Assembly (NCBI GenBank): GCA_905181865.1
Contig: CAJIZG010000004.1
Location: 248,001 to 312,000 of the forward strand
Length of the DNA stretch: 64,000 nucleotides
DNA from: Urechidicola croceus
GTDB lineage: Bacteria; Bacteroidota; Bacteroidia; Flavobacteriales; Flavobacteriaceae
Direction: 5' to 3'
Shown: in pieces, positions 17,994-27,567 of the stretch
Position numbering within the stretch: the first letter of the stretch is position 1
How the letters are laid out: each line of letters starts with the position of its first letter
Notes under the pieces: model-generated
Database searches by the model: none
What the model was told of the DNA's origin: nothing
What the model saw: only the letters and a program-made list of their open reading frames with translations
Program-made: the position numbers and the translations under genes

Positions 17994-18692
17994 TTAGCTA
18001 TTTACAATTTCCGCATCAAACAATTTACAGAAGTGTTTTTTTATTTTTTCTTTAACCTTCTCTAACGGAATTTCTTCACCTAATTCTGCTTGCATAGAGG
18101 TGACTGCTTTTCCGCGAATCCCACATGGAATAATATGATCAAAATAGCCAAGGTTTACATTCACGTTTAACGCAAGTCCGTGCATCGTTACCCATCTTGA
18201 TGCTCTCACACCAAAAGCACAAATTTTTCGAGCAAACGGTGTTCCTGCATCCAGCCAAACGCCCGTTTCACCTTTACTTCGTTTACCAACCAACCCATAT
18301 TCAGCAATGGTAAGAATAATGACTTCTTCCAAAAATCGAAGATATTTATGAATATCTGTGAAGAAACTCTCTAAATCAAGAATAGGGTAGCCCACAATTT
18401 GTCCAGGGCCATGAAAAGTAATATCTCCACCACGATTGATTTTGTAAAAAGCAATGCTTTTTTCTTCTAATTGCTTTTTATTTAGCAATAAGTTATCAAA
18501 GTCACCACTTTTGCCAAGTGTATAAACGGGAAGGTGTTCTACAAATAAAAAGTGATTCTTGGTAGCATTTTTGGATCCGTTTTTACGGTTATCAAACTTT
18601 ACTTGGATTGTTTCTTCCAATAACTTCGTTTGATAGTTCCAACTTTCTTGGTAAGCGATTAGGCCTAAATCTTGAAAAATAATTTTACGCAT
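17994..18692 (-). CDS. lipB: Octanoyltransferase (lipoyl(octanoyl) transferase)
   Basis: A 232-residue LipB, which moves octanoyl from acyl carrier protein to lipoyl domains as the first step of lipoate assembly. Motifs are RGGDITFHGPGQIVGYPI, WVTMHGLALNVN and the catalytic Cys in DHIIPCGIRGKAVTSM, followed by the conserved Lys. The start codon overlaps the stop of the small YqaE-like gene (TAATG on the minus strand), so the two are translationally coupled. Confidence 0.93.
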   Translation of the reverse strand: MRKIIFQDLGLIAYQESWNYQTKLLEETIQVKFDNRKNGSKNATKNHFLFVEHLPVYTLGKSGDFDNLLLNKKQLEEKSIAFYKINRGGDITFHGPGQIVGYPILDLESFFTDIHKYLRFLEEVIILTIAEYGLVGKRSKGETGVWLDAGTPFARKICAFGVRASRWVTMHGLALNVNVNLGYFDHIIPCGIRGKAVTSMQAELGEEIPLEKVKEKIKKHFCKLFDAEIVNS

Positions 18693-18850
18693 TACTTATT
18701 TGGATTATTTAAAATAACCAAAGCAGCAATTCCTTTAGGAACCCATCCACAGCGTGTTAGTGAAAAAACAATAATGATAGATCCACAACTTTTGTCAAAA
18801 ACAGAGAGCGGTGGAAAAAAAACAGCACACAGTAAGCGTAAACAACTCAT
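18692..18850 (-). CDS. YqaE/Pmp3 family small membrane protein
   Basis: A 52-residue minus-strand gene. It begins MSCLRLLCAVFFPPLSVF, matching the Pmp3/YqaE signature (LCAxFxPPLxVF), and continues through SIIIVFSLTRCGWVPKGIAALVIL, where the family usually shows LLTLLGWIPGIIHA. That makes two hydrophobic segments, so the product is a tiny inner-membrane proteolipid. Family members are linked to salt and membrane stress in other organisms. Its stop overlaps the lipB start by one base. The GWIPG motif reads GWVPKG and the tail is polar (NNPNK), so this is a slightly divergent member. A longer plus-strand frame over the same DNA is a shadow. Confidence 0.75.
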   Translation of the reverse strand: MSCLRLLCAVFFPPLSVFDKSCGSIIIVFSLTRCGWVPKGIAALVILNNPNK

Positions 18851-19043
18851 TTTTAAAAATGTTTTATGTAAGGCTATTTAAAAAAACATGACTCTACTAG
18901 CTAAACGATTTAGTTATTTTATTGTTGCAAAGGTCTTAAAAAAAAAATAAAAACCCATCACCAATTTCTAAATTCGGCCGATAGTTATATTTGGCCTTGA
19001 AAATACCAATTGGATTAATACAACGTTATCAATTTAGAAACTT

Positions 19044-19051
19044 TATATTTG
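19044..19051 (+). promoter_or_regulatory. Predicted -7 element of gldA
   Basis: TATATTTG ends 5 bp before the gldA ATG at 19057. Transcription would therefore start at or very near the start codon, giving a leaderless or nearly leaderless mRNA. This also supports 19057 as the start. Confidence 0.5.
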
Positions 19052-19056
19052 CATTT

Positions 19057-19950
19057 ATGTCAATTTCGGTACAAAATATTAGTAAAACATACGGAACTCA
19101 AAAGGCTTTAAAGGAAATCAATTTTACGATTGAAAAAGGAGAGATTGTTGGATTTTTAGGGCCTAATGGTGCAGGAAAATCTACTACAATGAAAATTATT
19201 AATGGGTATATAAAACCAGATGGTGGAGAAGTGTTGGTGAACGATGTTTCTGTATTAGACAATTCTAATACAACAAAGAAAATGATTGGGTATCTACCTG
19301 AACACAATCCTTTGTATTTGGAAATGTATGTTAAAGAGTATTTGAATTTTTGTGCGGAAGTTCATAGCGTTGATAAGAATAAAGTTGCTGAGATCATTGG
19401 TAAAGTTAGCCTGACGTCAGAATTACATAAAAAAATAAAGGAACTATCGAAAGGGTTTCAGCAGCGCGTAGGATTGGCTTCTGCCATGTTACATAATCCA
19501 GAGGTTCTTATTTTAGATGAGCCTACGTCAGGGTTAGATCCTAATCAATTGATTGAAATCAGAAATTTAATTAAGGAAGTAGCATTAGATAAAACTATTT
19601 TGTTTTCTACACATATTATGCAAGAGGTTGAAGCCATTTGTGACCGTGTAATTTTAATTAATAATGGGAGTATTGTAGCAGATACGTCTTTAGTAGAATT
19701 GAAAAAAAACACGAATCAAGTTATTGAAGTGGAGTTTGATTTGCGAATTGAAGAGCAGTTTGTGCGGCGATTGCCAAATTTAAAGTCTGCTATAAATACG
19801 TTTGATTTTACTTGGAAATTAACTTTTGATACTAAGGTAGATATGAGACCAGAGGTTTTTGATTTTGCTCAAAATCAAGGATTGAAAATACTTCAATTAA
19901 ATACTGTTAATAAAAATCTCGAAAGTTTATTTAGAGAATTGACTACTTAA
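19057..19950 (+). CDS. gldA: Gliding-motility ABC transporter ATP-binding protein GldA
   Basis: A 297-residue ABC ATPase: Walker A GPNGAGKST, Q-loop region IGYLPEHNPLYLEMYVKEYL, signature LSKGFQQRVGLA, Walker B VLILDEPTSGLDP, switch His in STHIMQEVEAICDR. The YLPEHNPLYL(E/D)MYVKEYL stretch is characteristic of GldA. GldA works with the GldF and GldG membrane proteins (not in this window) and is required for gliding in Flavobacterium johnsoniae. The ATG at 19057 gives MSISVQNISKTYG, the normal family N-terminus. An upstream in-frame extension overlaps the promoter. Confidence 0.88.
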   Translation: MSISVQNISKTYGTQKALKEINFTIEKGEIVGFLGPNGAGKSTTMKIINGYIKPDGGEVLVNDVSVLDNSNTTKKMIGYLPEHNPLYLEMYVKEYLNFCAEVHSVDKNKVAEIIGKVSLTSELHKKIKELSKGFQQRVGLASAMLHNPEVLILDEPTSGLDPNQLIEIRNLIKEVALDKTILFSTHIMQEVEAICDRVILINNGSIVADTSLVELKKNTNQVIEVEFDLRIEEQFVRRLPNLKSAINTFDFTWKLTFDTKVDMRPEVFDFAQNQGLKILQLNTVNKNLESLFRELTT

Positions 19951-20190
19951 AAATGAGTGTGAGCCCTAGAATACTCAGTTATAGTATGAATAGATAAGAA
20001 AGAATAAAAAGCAGATGTAGTCCACTCCCAAGAGTTTTAATTTTTTTGGAATTTTAGTATATTGCCGTAAACATATTCTATCAGAAAATAGTATTCAGAA
20101 GTCGGGTTTTTTTCTTTTTGAGAGAAAAGAGAAAGATATAACAATGAGAAAATAAGTAAATATTATTTTCTCATGTGCGCGAAAATAAAA

Positions 20191-23100
20191 CTAATTCAAT
20201 GTAAAACTCAATTCTTCTTTTTCGAGCGTAGCAAGAAGCTCATTGGTGATATTTATTTTTCTCGAACGGCTTGGCATGTTTAATTGAACTTTTTCCTTTA
20301 TATCGAAAATTGTAAATTCAAGAGGTTTAGAGCCTTTGTAACTCTCTAAAATATTTGTAATTGTATTTAATTTTTTGGAATTAACTTCTTCTAACACAAT
20401 TTTGATAGTAAGTCTTTTAGACATCTTCTCCATGATGTCATGGAGTAATAATATTTCTGTAAACTGAAGGCGGATATCTTCGTTGTAATAGTTTTTTCTT
20501 CCTGATATTCTAAAAAATAAGAACGAATTGGGAACTAAAAAATGTTTGAATTTTAAATAGTCTTCTCCAAATAATCTAAACTCATGAGAGGTTTTAAAAT
20601 CCTCAATAAAAAACGAAGCCCAACCTTTGCCTGTCTTTGAAATTCTATGTTCTACGGTGGTTATAATTCCTCCGATGGCTAAATCTTTATTGAGCAACTT
20701 TTTAGTATCTTCAAAGTCAGCCAGACTAGCATTACAAAAGCATTTTAATTCTGTTTTGAAGTCATCTAGTGGGTGTCCTGAAATATAAATTCCAACCACT
20801 TCTTTCTCTCTTGAAAGTTTTTCCATCATCCCCCATTCTTCACAACTCGGAATTAGAGGTTCGTCAAATTGTACCTCAGAAGTACCTCCGAACAGAGATA
20901 CTTGTGATGAATTTTTATTTTCCTGATATTTAGAGCCATACTTTATAGTTCTTTCTAAAAAGGTTTGTCCTTTTTCATCCATTGCAAAATATTGGGCTCT
21001 ATGCGACTGAAAACTATCAAATCCTCCAGCAAAAACCATTCCTTCAAAAGTTCTTTTATTAGCCGCTCTTAGATCAATTCTTTTGGCTAAATCAAAAATA
21101 GATTTAAAATGGCCATTCTCTTTACGTTCATTTATTATAGAAGCCACAGCGCCCTCTCCAACTCCTTTAATTGCTCCCATTCCAAAACGAACAGCCCCTT
21201 CATTGTTAACTGAAAATTTATAATACGACTCATTTACGTCGGGTCCCAATACTGGAATATTTGCCCGTTTACATTCTTCCATAAAGAAAGAGACTTGCTT
21301 AATATCGCTCATATTATTTGAAAGAACTGCAGCCATATATTCAGCAGGGTAATGGGCCTTTAAATAAGCCGTTTGATAAGCAATATAAGCATAACACGTA
21401 GAGTGAGATTTATTAAATGCATAAGCAGCAAAGGCTTCCCAGTCTTTCCAAACTTTTTCGAGAACTTCCTCTGGATGGCCATTATTCTTTCCGCCATCCA
21501 TAAATTTAGGCTTTAACTTCTCTAGTAAAGCAAATATTTTTTTACCCATTGCCTTTCTCAACATGTCGGCTTCACCTTTTGTAAATCCGGCTAGCTTTTG
21601 AGAAAGTAGCATCACTTGCTCCTGATATACTGTAATACCATAAGTTTCCTTAAGGTATTCTTCCATATCTGGTAAATCGTAAATAATTTCTTCGTGACCG
21701 TGTTTACGATTAATAAAGAGTGGAATGTATTCCATTGGTCCCGGTCTATACAGCGCATTCATGGCAATTAAATCCGCAAAAACAGTAGGCTTTAAATCCT
21801 TCATGTGTTTTTGCATTCCGGGTGATTCATATTGAAAAATCCCTATAGTTTCACCTTTTTGGAAAAGCTCATAGGTTTTTTTATCATCCAAAGGAAAGTC
21901 ATCAGGAATCAATTCAATATTGTGTTTGGCTTTTACAATTTTTACCGTGTCTTTTATTAAAGACAAAGTTTTCAGTCCTAAGAAATCCATTTTTAGTAAT
22001 CCCGCACTTTCAACAACATTGTTGTCAAATTGGGTTACATACATGTCGGAATCTTTAGCCGTAGAAACCGGTACTAAATTGGTGATATCTTCTGGAGTTA
22101 TAATTACACCACAGGCATGTGTACCTGTATTTCTAACCGACCCTTCAAGTGCTAACGCCTGATGAATAGTTTTGGCAGCAAGATCTGTCCCTTCTGCAAT
22201 TGTTAGTAATTCTCCAATTTTATCTTTGTCTTCAGATCGTAATTCTGCAATTTTAGATTTACTCTTTTTATCCTCACCAAAAATATAATTCAGTTTTGTA
22301 TTCGGAATTAATTTTGCAATTCTGTCTGCTTCAAACAAGGGTAAGTCAAGTACACGTGCCGTATCTCGAATCGAGGATTTAGCCGCCATGGTGCCATAAG
22401 TAATAATTTGAGCAACGTTACTTGCCCCATATTTATTAATCACAAAGTCAATAACTCGTTGTCTACCTTCATCATCAAAATCAATATCAATATCGGGTAA
22501 TGATACACGATCTGGATTTAAAAAACGCTCAAAAAGCAAATCGTACTTTATTGGGTCAATATTGGTAATCCACAGACAATAGGCTACTACAGATCCTGCA
22601 GCAGAACCACGACCAGGGCCAACGGATACTCCCATGAGTCTTGCTTCAAGAATTAAATCCCATACAATTAAAAAGTAACCAGGATATCCGGTCATTTCGA
22701 TAATAGATAGCTCAAAATCTAATCGTTCAATGGTTGACTCATCCAAGACAGCTCCATAACGCTTTTTTGCACCTTCATAGGTTAAATGTCTTAGATAGGC
22801 GTTTTCTCCCCGAACTCCACCATCTACCGCATCTTCTTCTTGAATAAATTGTTCTGGAATATCGAATTTGGGTAATAATACGCCACGTGCCAAAGGATAA
22901 GGCTCTACTTTATCAATAACTTCTTGAATATTTAATATGGCTTCTGGTAGATCTTTGAAAAGAGCGACCATTTCTTTAGTGCTTTTAAAATAATACTCTT
23001 GATTATCTAATCCATATCTAAAGCCGCGTCCGCGCCCTTTTGGAGTGTCAAACTTTTCTCCATCTTTTACACATAGTAAAATGTCATGCGGTGTAGAATC

Positions 23101-24549
23101 ATCTTGACTTATATAAAATATGTCGTTTGTAGCGACTAATTTTACGTCGTGTTTTTTAGAGAAATTGACAAGTACGGAATTGACATGCTTTTCGTTTTCC
23201 TGACCATGATTTGTTATTTCTAAATAGAAGTCACTTCCAAATATTGATTTCCACCAAAGCAAGGCCTCTTCTGCTTGGTTCTCTCCAATATTTAGAATTT
23301 TACTAGAAATTTCACCATACACGTTTCCACTTAAAACAATGATATCTTCTTTGTATGCTTCAATAACAGCCTTGTCAATTCTAGGTACATAATAGAATCC
23401 CTTTGTGTGAGAAATAGACGACATTTTCGCCAGATTGTGATATCCTTTTTTATTCTTTGCAAGCAGTACAATTTGATAGCCATTATCTTTATGACTGCGA
23501 TCCAAGTGATCTTCACAAACATTAAACTGACTGCCTACAATTGGTGTGATTTCATGTTTTGGGGTTTGACCTTCTTTCAGGTTTTCATTGAATTCTTTTA
23601 CCTCTTTATTATGGGCTAAAATTTCTTTTACAAAATAAAAGGCACCCATCATATTCCCAGCATCAGTCAAAGCAACAGCGGTCATATTATTTTTAATGGT
23701 CGCTTTTATAAGATCTGATACACTAGCAGTAGATTGTAATATCGAATATTGTGAGTGATTGTGTAAATGAGCAAACGCTATGGTATCTATTTCAATATCT
23801 TTTGTAACGGTATCTCTATCAATAGAAATTTTTTGCTCCTGAGATTTCTCCTTAAGTTTGGCACTTGCTTTTTTAAGATTGACGTGTTTTAATCCAATTA
23901 AATTGATTTCTTTTGGATTTTCAGCATCAAACTTCTCAAAAAAGACATCTTTTACATCTAGTTCTTCTTTGGTATAAACGCGCTTTCTAACAAGTTCTAA
24001 AAAACATCGTGTTGTTGCTTCAACATCGGCGGTGGCATTGTGTGCTTCACCAAATGCTTTGCGAAATAAATGTTGATGTAACTCTGTAAGTGTTGGTAGT
24101 TTAAATTTTCCTCCACGACCTCCTGGAATTTGACAAAGTGCTGCTGTTTTCTCGGTACAGGTATCCAATAAAGGTAGTTTGTTAAGGTTAGTTTCAATTC
24201 CCAGTCTGTGAAATTCACAACCCATAATGTTTAAATCGAAGCCCACGTTTTGCCCGACTACAAACTTTGTTTTTGAAAGAGCAATATTGAATTTTTCTAA
24301 AAGCTCTGATAAAGAGATCCCGTTTTCATCTGCTAATTGAGTAGATATACCATGAATTTGTTCGGCATCATAGGGAATGTTAAATCCGTCTGTTCGAATT
24401 AAAAAATCTTGACTTTCAATCAATTCACCGAGTTCATCATGCAATTGCCAAGCGATTTGAATACAGCGTGGCCAGTTATCAGTATCCGTAATTGGAGACT
24501 TCCATTTTTTAGGTAAACCAGTGGTTTCTGTATCAAAAATTAGGTACAT
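20191..24549 (-). CDS. dnaE: DNA polymerase III alpha subunit with fused N-terminal 3'-5' exonuclease domain
   Basis: A 1452-residue replicative polymerase. Residues 1-~190 are a DnaQ-like exonuclease (LIFDTETTGLP, then GQNVGFDLN and HNATADVEATTRCF, giving the DEDDh set). Next comes a PHP domain (FAHLHNHSQYSILQSTASV), then the C-family polymerase core with SVGPGRGSAAGSVVAYCL and the catalytic Asp cluster PDIDIDFDDEGRQRV. An HhH region and an OB fold follow (GIITTVEHRISKTGKGW). This exonuclease-polymerase fusion is normal for Bacteroidota and puts proofreading in cis. A 240-bp gap without recognisable features separates its 3' end from gldA. Confidence 0.95.
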   Translation of the reverse strand: MYLIFDTETTGLPKKWKSPITDTDNWPRCIQIAWQLHDELGELIESQDFLIRTDGFNIPYDAEQIHGISTQLADENGISLSELLEKFNIALSKTKFVVGQNVGFDLNIMGCEFHRLGIETNLNKLPLLDTCTEKTAALCQIPGGRGGKFKLPTLTELHQHLFRKAFGEAHNATADVEATTRCFLELVRKRVYTKEELDVKDVFFEKFDAENPKEINLIGLKHVNLKKASAKLKEKSQEQKISIDRDTVTKDIEIDTIAFAHLHNHSQYSILQSTASVSDLIKATIKNNMTAVALTDAGNMMGAFYFVKEILAHNKEVKEFNENLKEGQTPKHEITPIVGSQFNVCEDHLDRSHKDNGYQIVLLAKNKKGYHNLAKMSSISHTKGFYYVPRIDKAVIEAYKEDIIVLSGNVYGEISSKILNIGENQAEEALLWWKSIFGSDFYLEITNHGQENEKHVNSVLVNFSKKHDVKLVATNDIFYISQDDSTPHDILLCVKDGEKFDTPKGRGRGFRYGLDNQEYYFKSTKEMVALFKDLPEAILNIQEVIDKVEPYPLARGVLLPKFDIPEQFIQEEDAVDGGVRGENAYLRHLTYEGAKKRYGAVLDESTIERLDFELSIIEMTGYPGYFLIVWDLILEARLMGVSVGPGRGSAAGSVVAYCLWITNIDPIKYDLLFERFLNPDRVSLPDIDIDFDDEGRQRVIDFVINKYGASNVAQIITYGTMAAKSSIRDTARVLDLPLFEADRIAKLIPNTKLNYIFGEDKKSKSKIAELRSEDKDKIGELLTIAEGTDLAAKTIHQALALEGSVRNTGTHACGVIITPEDITNLVPVSTAKDSDMYVTQFDNNVVESAGLLKMDFLGLKTLSLIKDTVKIVKAKHNIELIPDDFPLDDKKTYELFQKGETIGIFQYESPGMQKHMKDLKPTVFADLIAMNALYRPGPMEYIPLFINRKHGHEEIIYDLPDMEEYLKETYGITVYQEQVMLLSQKLAGFTKGEADMLRKAMGKKIFALLEKLKPKFMDGGKNNGHPEEVLEKVWKDWEAFAAYAFNKSHSTCYAYIAYQTAYLKAHYPAEYMAAVLSNNMSDIKQVSFFMEECKRANIPVLGPDVNESYYKFSVNNEGAVRFGMGAIKGVGEGAVASIINERKENGHFKSIFDLAKRIDLRAANKRTFEGMVFAGGFDSFQSHRAQYFAMDEKGQTFLERTIKYGSKYQENKNSSQVSLFGGTSEVQFDEPLIPSCEEWGMMEKLSREKEVVGIYISGHPLDDFKTELKCFCNASLADFEDTKKLLNKDLAIGGIITTVEHRISKTGKGWASFFIEDFKTSHEFRLFGEDYLKFKHFLVPNSFLFFRISGRKNYYNEDIRLQFTEILLLHDIMEKMSKRLTIKIVLEEVNSKKLNTITNILESYKGSKPLEFTIFDIKEKVQLNMPSRSRKINITNELLATLEKEELSFTLN

Positions 24550-24727
24550 TAAATAAGGGAATTTGAGAATTTAAAATTAGCTTTTTTTGGCTTCTTTTTT
24601 GGCTGAAAAAATAGATTAGTTATTAACATTTCTTGAAGTAAAAAAAGGGTTGATAATCAAAAAGTTATAGATCAAATAAAATTATTTTTTTAAACTAATT
24701 ATGATCATTTTCGGAAATTAAATTTTG

Positions 24728-24735
24728 TATATTTG
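24728..24735 (+). promoter_or_regulatory. Predicted -7 element of the rpsP operon
   Basis: TATATTTG lies 48 bp upstream of the rpsP ATG. A TTTTC at 24708 is at roughly the right place for a weak -33 box. Confidence 0.45.
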
Positions 24736-24782
24736 CATCCTTAATTAATAAAAAAGGTCGCGTACCTTAAAATTTTAAATTT

Positions 24783-25367
24783 ATGTCAGTAAAAATTAGA
24801 TTACAAAGACACGGTAAGAAAGGAAAGCCATTTTATTGGATCGTTGCAGCAGATGCTCGTGCAAAAAGAGATGGTAAGTATTTGGAAAAATTAGGAACTT
24901 ATAATCCTAATACAAATCCTGCAACAATTGACTTGGACATTGATGGTTCAGTAAAATGGTTGCAAAATGGTGCACAACCTACAGATACGGCTAGAGCGTT
25001 GTTGTCTTATAAAGGTGTATTGTTAAAACATCATTTAGCGGGTGGAGTGCGTAAAGGAGCATTTTCTCAAGAAGAAGCTGAAACGAAATTTCAAGTATGG
25101 TTAGATGAAAAAGCTGGTTTAGTTGATGCTAAAGTTGATGGTCTTGCGAAAGCAGATGCAGATATTAAAGCAAAAGCTTTAGACGCAGAAAAAGAGGTTA
25201 ACGAAGCAAGAAAGGCTGCTGTATTAGAATCAGAGGCTGCATTGAAAGCAGAGGCAGAGGCTTCATTGAAAGCAGAGGCGGAAGCTGCTGCTGTCGCAGC
25301 AGCGGTAATTGAAGAGGCTCCTGCAGAAGAAGCGGCTGAAGAAGCAACGGAAGAAGCAGTTGAGTAA
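24783..25367 (+). CDS. rpsP: 30S ribosomal protein S16 with extended acidic C-terminal tail
   Basis: A 194-residue S16. The first ~80 residues are the ribosomal core ([47 protein letters not shown]). The remaining ~110 residues are Bacteroidota-type extension, and the last 60 are almost only Ala, Glu, Lys and Val ([20 protein letters not shown]), with a near-duplicate unit in the DNA at about 25236-25290. The tail is predicted to be helical or disordered, and its function is unknown. The gene heads a plus-strand cluster with rimM 16 bp behind, matching the known pairing of S16 with its 16S processing factor. Confidence 0.94.
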   Translation: MSVKIRLQRHGKKGKPFYWIVAADARAKRDGKYLEKLGTYNPNTNPATIDLDIDGSVKWLQNGAQPTDTARALLSYKGVLLKHHLAGGVRKGAFSQEEAETKFQVWLDEKAGLVDAKVDGLAKADADIKAKALDAEKEVNEARKAAVLESEAALKAEAEASLKAEAEAAAVAAAVIEEAPAEEAAEEATEEAVE

Positions 25368-25383
25368 TTAATTTCTAGCGATT

Positions 25384-25908
25384 ATGCACAAGGACGATTG
25401 TTTTTATCTTGGTAAAATCGTGAGAAAACACAGTTTTAAAGGGTCAGTTGTAATCAAACTTGATACGGACGAACCTGAATTGTATGAAAATTTGGAATCA
25501 GTATTTGTGCTACATGGCGCAAATCTGATTCCTTTTTTTATTGAGCAAAGTCTACTTCAAAAAGGAAATCAACTCCGTACTAAATTCGAAGGTGTGGATA
25601 CCGAGGCTGACGCTGATTCAATTATGAAATCGGGTGTTTATTTACCGTTAACGATGCTTCCAACATTAACTGGAAATCAGTTTTATTATCATGAAGTGAT
25701 TGGTTTTCAATTGGAAGATGTGCATCATGGTGTTGTTGGTGAGATTGTAGGAATCAATGATAAAACGGCTCAACCTCTTTTTGAAGTTGATAAGGGTGGA
25801 AAGGAAATTTTTATTCCAATGATTGATCATTTTATCAAAAAAATTGACCGAGAAAACAGCAAAGTTATTGTTGAAACCCCAGAAGGGTTGATTGATATTT
25901 ATCTATAA
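25384..25908 (+). CDS. rimM: 16S rRNA processing protein RimM
   Basis: A 174-residue two-domain protein. The N-terminal barrel begins DDCFYLGKIVRKHSFKGSVVIKLDTDEPE, the usual RimM opening. The C-terminal PRC-barrel includes YYHEVIGFQLEDVHHGVVGEIVGI and FIPMIDHFIKKIDRENSKVIVETPEGL. RimM binds S19 and assists 30S head maturation. It lies between rpsP and trmN6. A short hairpin with a TTCG tetraloop (CCCTT/AAGGG at 25920-25933) sits before the next gene. Confidence 0.93.
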   Translation: MHKDDCFYLGKIVRKHSFKGSVVIKLDTDEPELYENLESVFVLHGANLIPFFIEQSLLQKGNQLRTKFEGVDTEADADSIMKSGVYLPLTMLPTLTGNQFYYHEVIGFQLEDVHHGVVGEIVGINDKTAQPLFEVDKGGKEIFIPMIDHFIKKIDRENSKVIVETPEGLIDIYL

Positions 25909-25945
25909 GCCATCCTAGACCCTTTTCGAAGGGACGGACTCCTTT

Positions 25946-26662
25946 ATGAAACCATTTAACTTCAAACGATTTACTGTTCATCAAGATAAATGTGCCATGA
26001 AAATTGGTACAGATGGTGTTTTGTTGGCGGCATGGGCTAATCCAAAAAACGCTTTTTCTATTTTAGATATAGGTTCTGGTAGTGGATTGATATCATTACA
26101 GATGGCACAAAAATCTAACGCGGAAGTTATTGATGCTATAGAAATAGATGATGATGCCTTTGAGCAAACGGTGGAGAATTTTGAAAGATCAGATTGGGGT
26201 GATCGTTTGTTTTGTTACCACGCTTCATTGCAAGAATTTACAGAAGAGATGGAGGATGAAGTATATGACTTTATCATTTCAAATCCGCCTTTTTATAATT
26301 CAACTTTTAAAAGTGAAGAAATTTCAGAAAAACGAGCCTTGGCAAGGCATACAAAAAGTTTATCTTTCGATGTTTTATTGAGTTCGACTTCAAAGTTATT
26401 ATCAGAAATAGGGGAGTGTGCTTTTATTATTCCTTATGGATACGAAGAGGAATTTTTTTCTATTGGAAAGCAAGTTGGATTATTTCCAAACAGAATAACC
26501 CGTGTAAAGGGAACTCGAGAAGCACCTATTAAAAGAAGTCTATTACAACTCTCATTTAGAAAGACGACCCCAGAAATTTCTGAATTGGTTATTGAAATTG
26601 ATCGTCATGTGTATACTCCAGAGTATATAGATCTAGTGAAATATTTTTATGTAAAAATGTAA
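25946..26662 (+). CDS. trmN6: tRNA1(Val) (adenine(37)-N6)-methyltransferase
   Basis: A 238-residue class I SAM methyltransferase of the TrmN6/YfiC type. The SAM motif is ILDIGSGSGLISLQMAQ, followed by AIEIDDDAFEQ and the adenine-N6 catalytic motif NPPFYNS. The N-terminus FTVHQDKCAMKIGTDGVLLAAW is characteristic of this family. It methylates A37 of tRNA-Val. It follows rimM by 37 bp in the same direction, so a translation-related cluster (rpsP-rimM-trmN6) is likely. Confidence 0.88.
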   Translation: MKPFNFKRFTVHQDKCAMKIGTDGVLLAAWANPKNAFSILDIGSGSGLISLQMAQKSNAEVIDAIEIDDDAFEQTVENFERSDWGDRLFCYHASLQEFTEEMEDEVYDFIISNPPFYNSTFKSEEISEKRALARHTKSLSFDVLLSSTSKLLSEIGECAFIIPYGYEEEFFSIGKQVGLFPNRITRVKGTREAPIKRSLLQLSFRKTTPEISELVIEIDRHVYTPEYIDLVKYFYVKM

Positions 26663-26705
26663 GATTGTGAAACAAGTTCAGAATGGTGACATTGAAAGCT
26701 AGCAG

Positions 26706-27398
26706 TTACAAATGCAGTCCGCATTCTGTTTTAGGATGGTTATTCCAACGGCCGTCTCTTCCTTCTCCAGGAACCGTGCAATGTTTGCAGCCGACAGAGC
26801 TATATCCTTTTGAAACTAGGGGGTGGAAAGGGAGCATATGCTCTCTAATATAAGTTTCACGCTCTTCTTTGGTCACTTCTAATAAAGGGTAGAATTTTAA
26901 GATACCATTTCTTTTTTCAAAAATATTAAGGGAATTTCTGTGATCACTTTGCCATTCCATCAAGCCAGATACCCATAGGCTAAAACGTTGCTTGATTAGA
27001 CTTAATGGACGTACTTTGTTAATATCACAGCAGAATTCAGGTGATTTTTTCCAAGTTTCATTTTTTGTAGTAAAATCGTTATCAATTTTATTTCCATAAA
27101 TAGATTCTACCTTTAAACCATAGAGTTTTGTTAATTGCTTTTTGTATTCTAAAGTTTCATCAAAATGATAGGTAGTATCTATAAAATATATAACCTGATC
27201 CTTATTTACCTGTGAAAATTCGTGTAGTAAAAAGGCAGAACTCGTAGCAAAAGAACTTGTAAGCATTACTTCATTTACATCAAAATCGTTGTACATTTCG
27301 GTAATTCTATCTCTGACGCTCAATGTGTTATACTTTTTATTGAGTTTGTATATTTCTGTGTCAGTGAAACTTCTCTTCTCTATTATTACTGAGTTCAT
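26706..27398 (-). CDS. cysH: Phosphoadenylyl-/adenylyl-sulfate reductase
   Basis: A 230-residue assimilatory reductase of the PAPS reductase family, which reduces (P)APS to sulfite. FCCDINKVRPL and GCKHCTVPGEGRDGRW together give the CC...CxxC pattern that binds a [4Fe-4S] cluster, so APS is the likelier substrate. The C-terminal ECGLHL holds the catalytic Cys. A canonical promoter is found just upstream. The gene is close to a sulfatase-rich locus that would release sulfate, but no direct link is shown and other cys genes are absent here. Confidence 0.9.
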   Translation of the reverse strand: MNSVIIEKRSFTDTEIYKLNKKYNTLSVRDRITEMYNDFDVNEVMLTSSFATSSAFLLHEFSQVNKDQVIYFIDTTYHFDETLEYKKQLTKLYGLKVESIYGNKIDNDFTTKNETWKKSPEFCCDINKVRPLSLIKQRFSLWVSGLMEWQSDHRNSLNIFEKRNGILKFYPLLEVTKEERETYIREHMLPFHPLVSKGYSSVGCKHCTVPGEGRDGRWNNHPKTECGLHL

Positions 27399-27422
27399 TC
27401 GTTATAAAATTTAATACCCCAC

Positions 27423-27454
27423 CAAATATATAGACTTTGTATGTTATCAACAAA
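27423..27454 (-). promoter_or_regulatory. Predicted promoter of cysH
   Basis: On the minus strand TTTG (27454-27451), a 20-bp spacer and TATATTTG (27430-27423) match the Bacteroidota consensus well. The start would be about 18 bp before the cysH ATG. Confidence 0.6.
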
Positions 27455-27567
27455 CTTTTTCCTAATTATATAAAATATTTGAAGTGATTTTAACTATTAT
27501 CGGTTGTGTTATTCAATAAACGATTCACAGATAAAAATAAAAATATAGGCCAAAAAAACTCGAAGCA

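Noticed and set aside
18672-18881. A 69-codon plus-strand frame over the lipB start region
   Set aside because: The opposite strand encodes a recognisable YqaE/Pmp3-like protein that overlaps the lipB start. The plus frame has no family features.
19951-20190. Search for an RNA gene between gldA and dnaE
   Set aside because: No cloverleaf, conserved RNA core or strong hairpin with T tail was found. The stretch looks like plain spacer.
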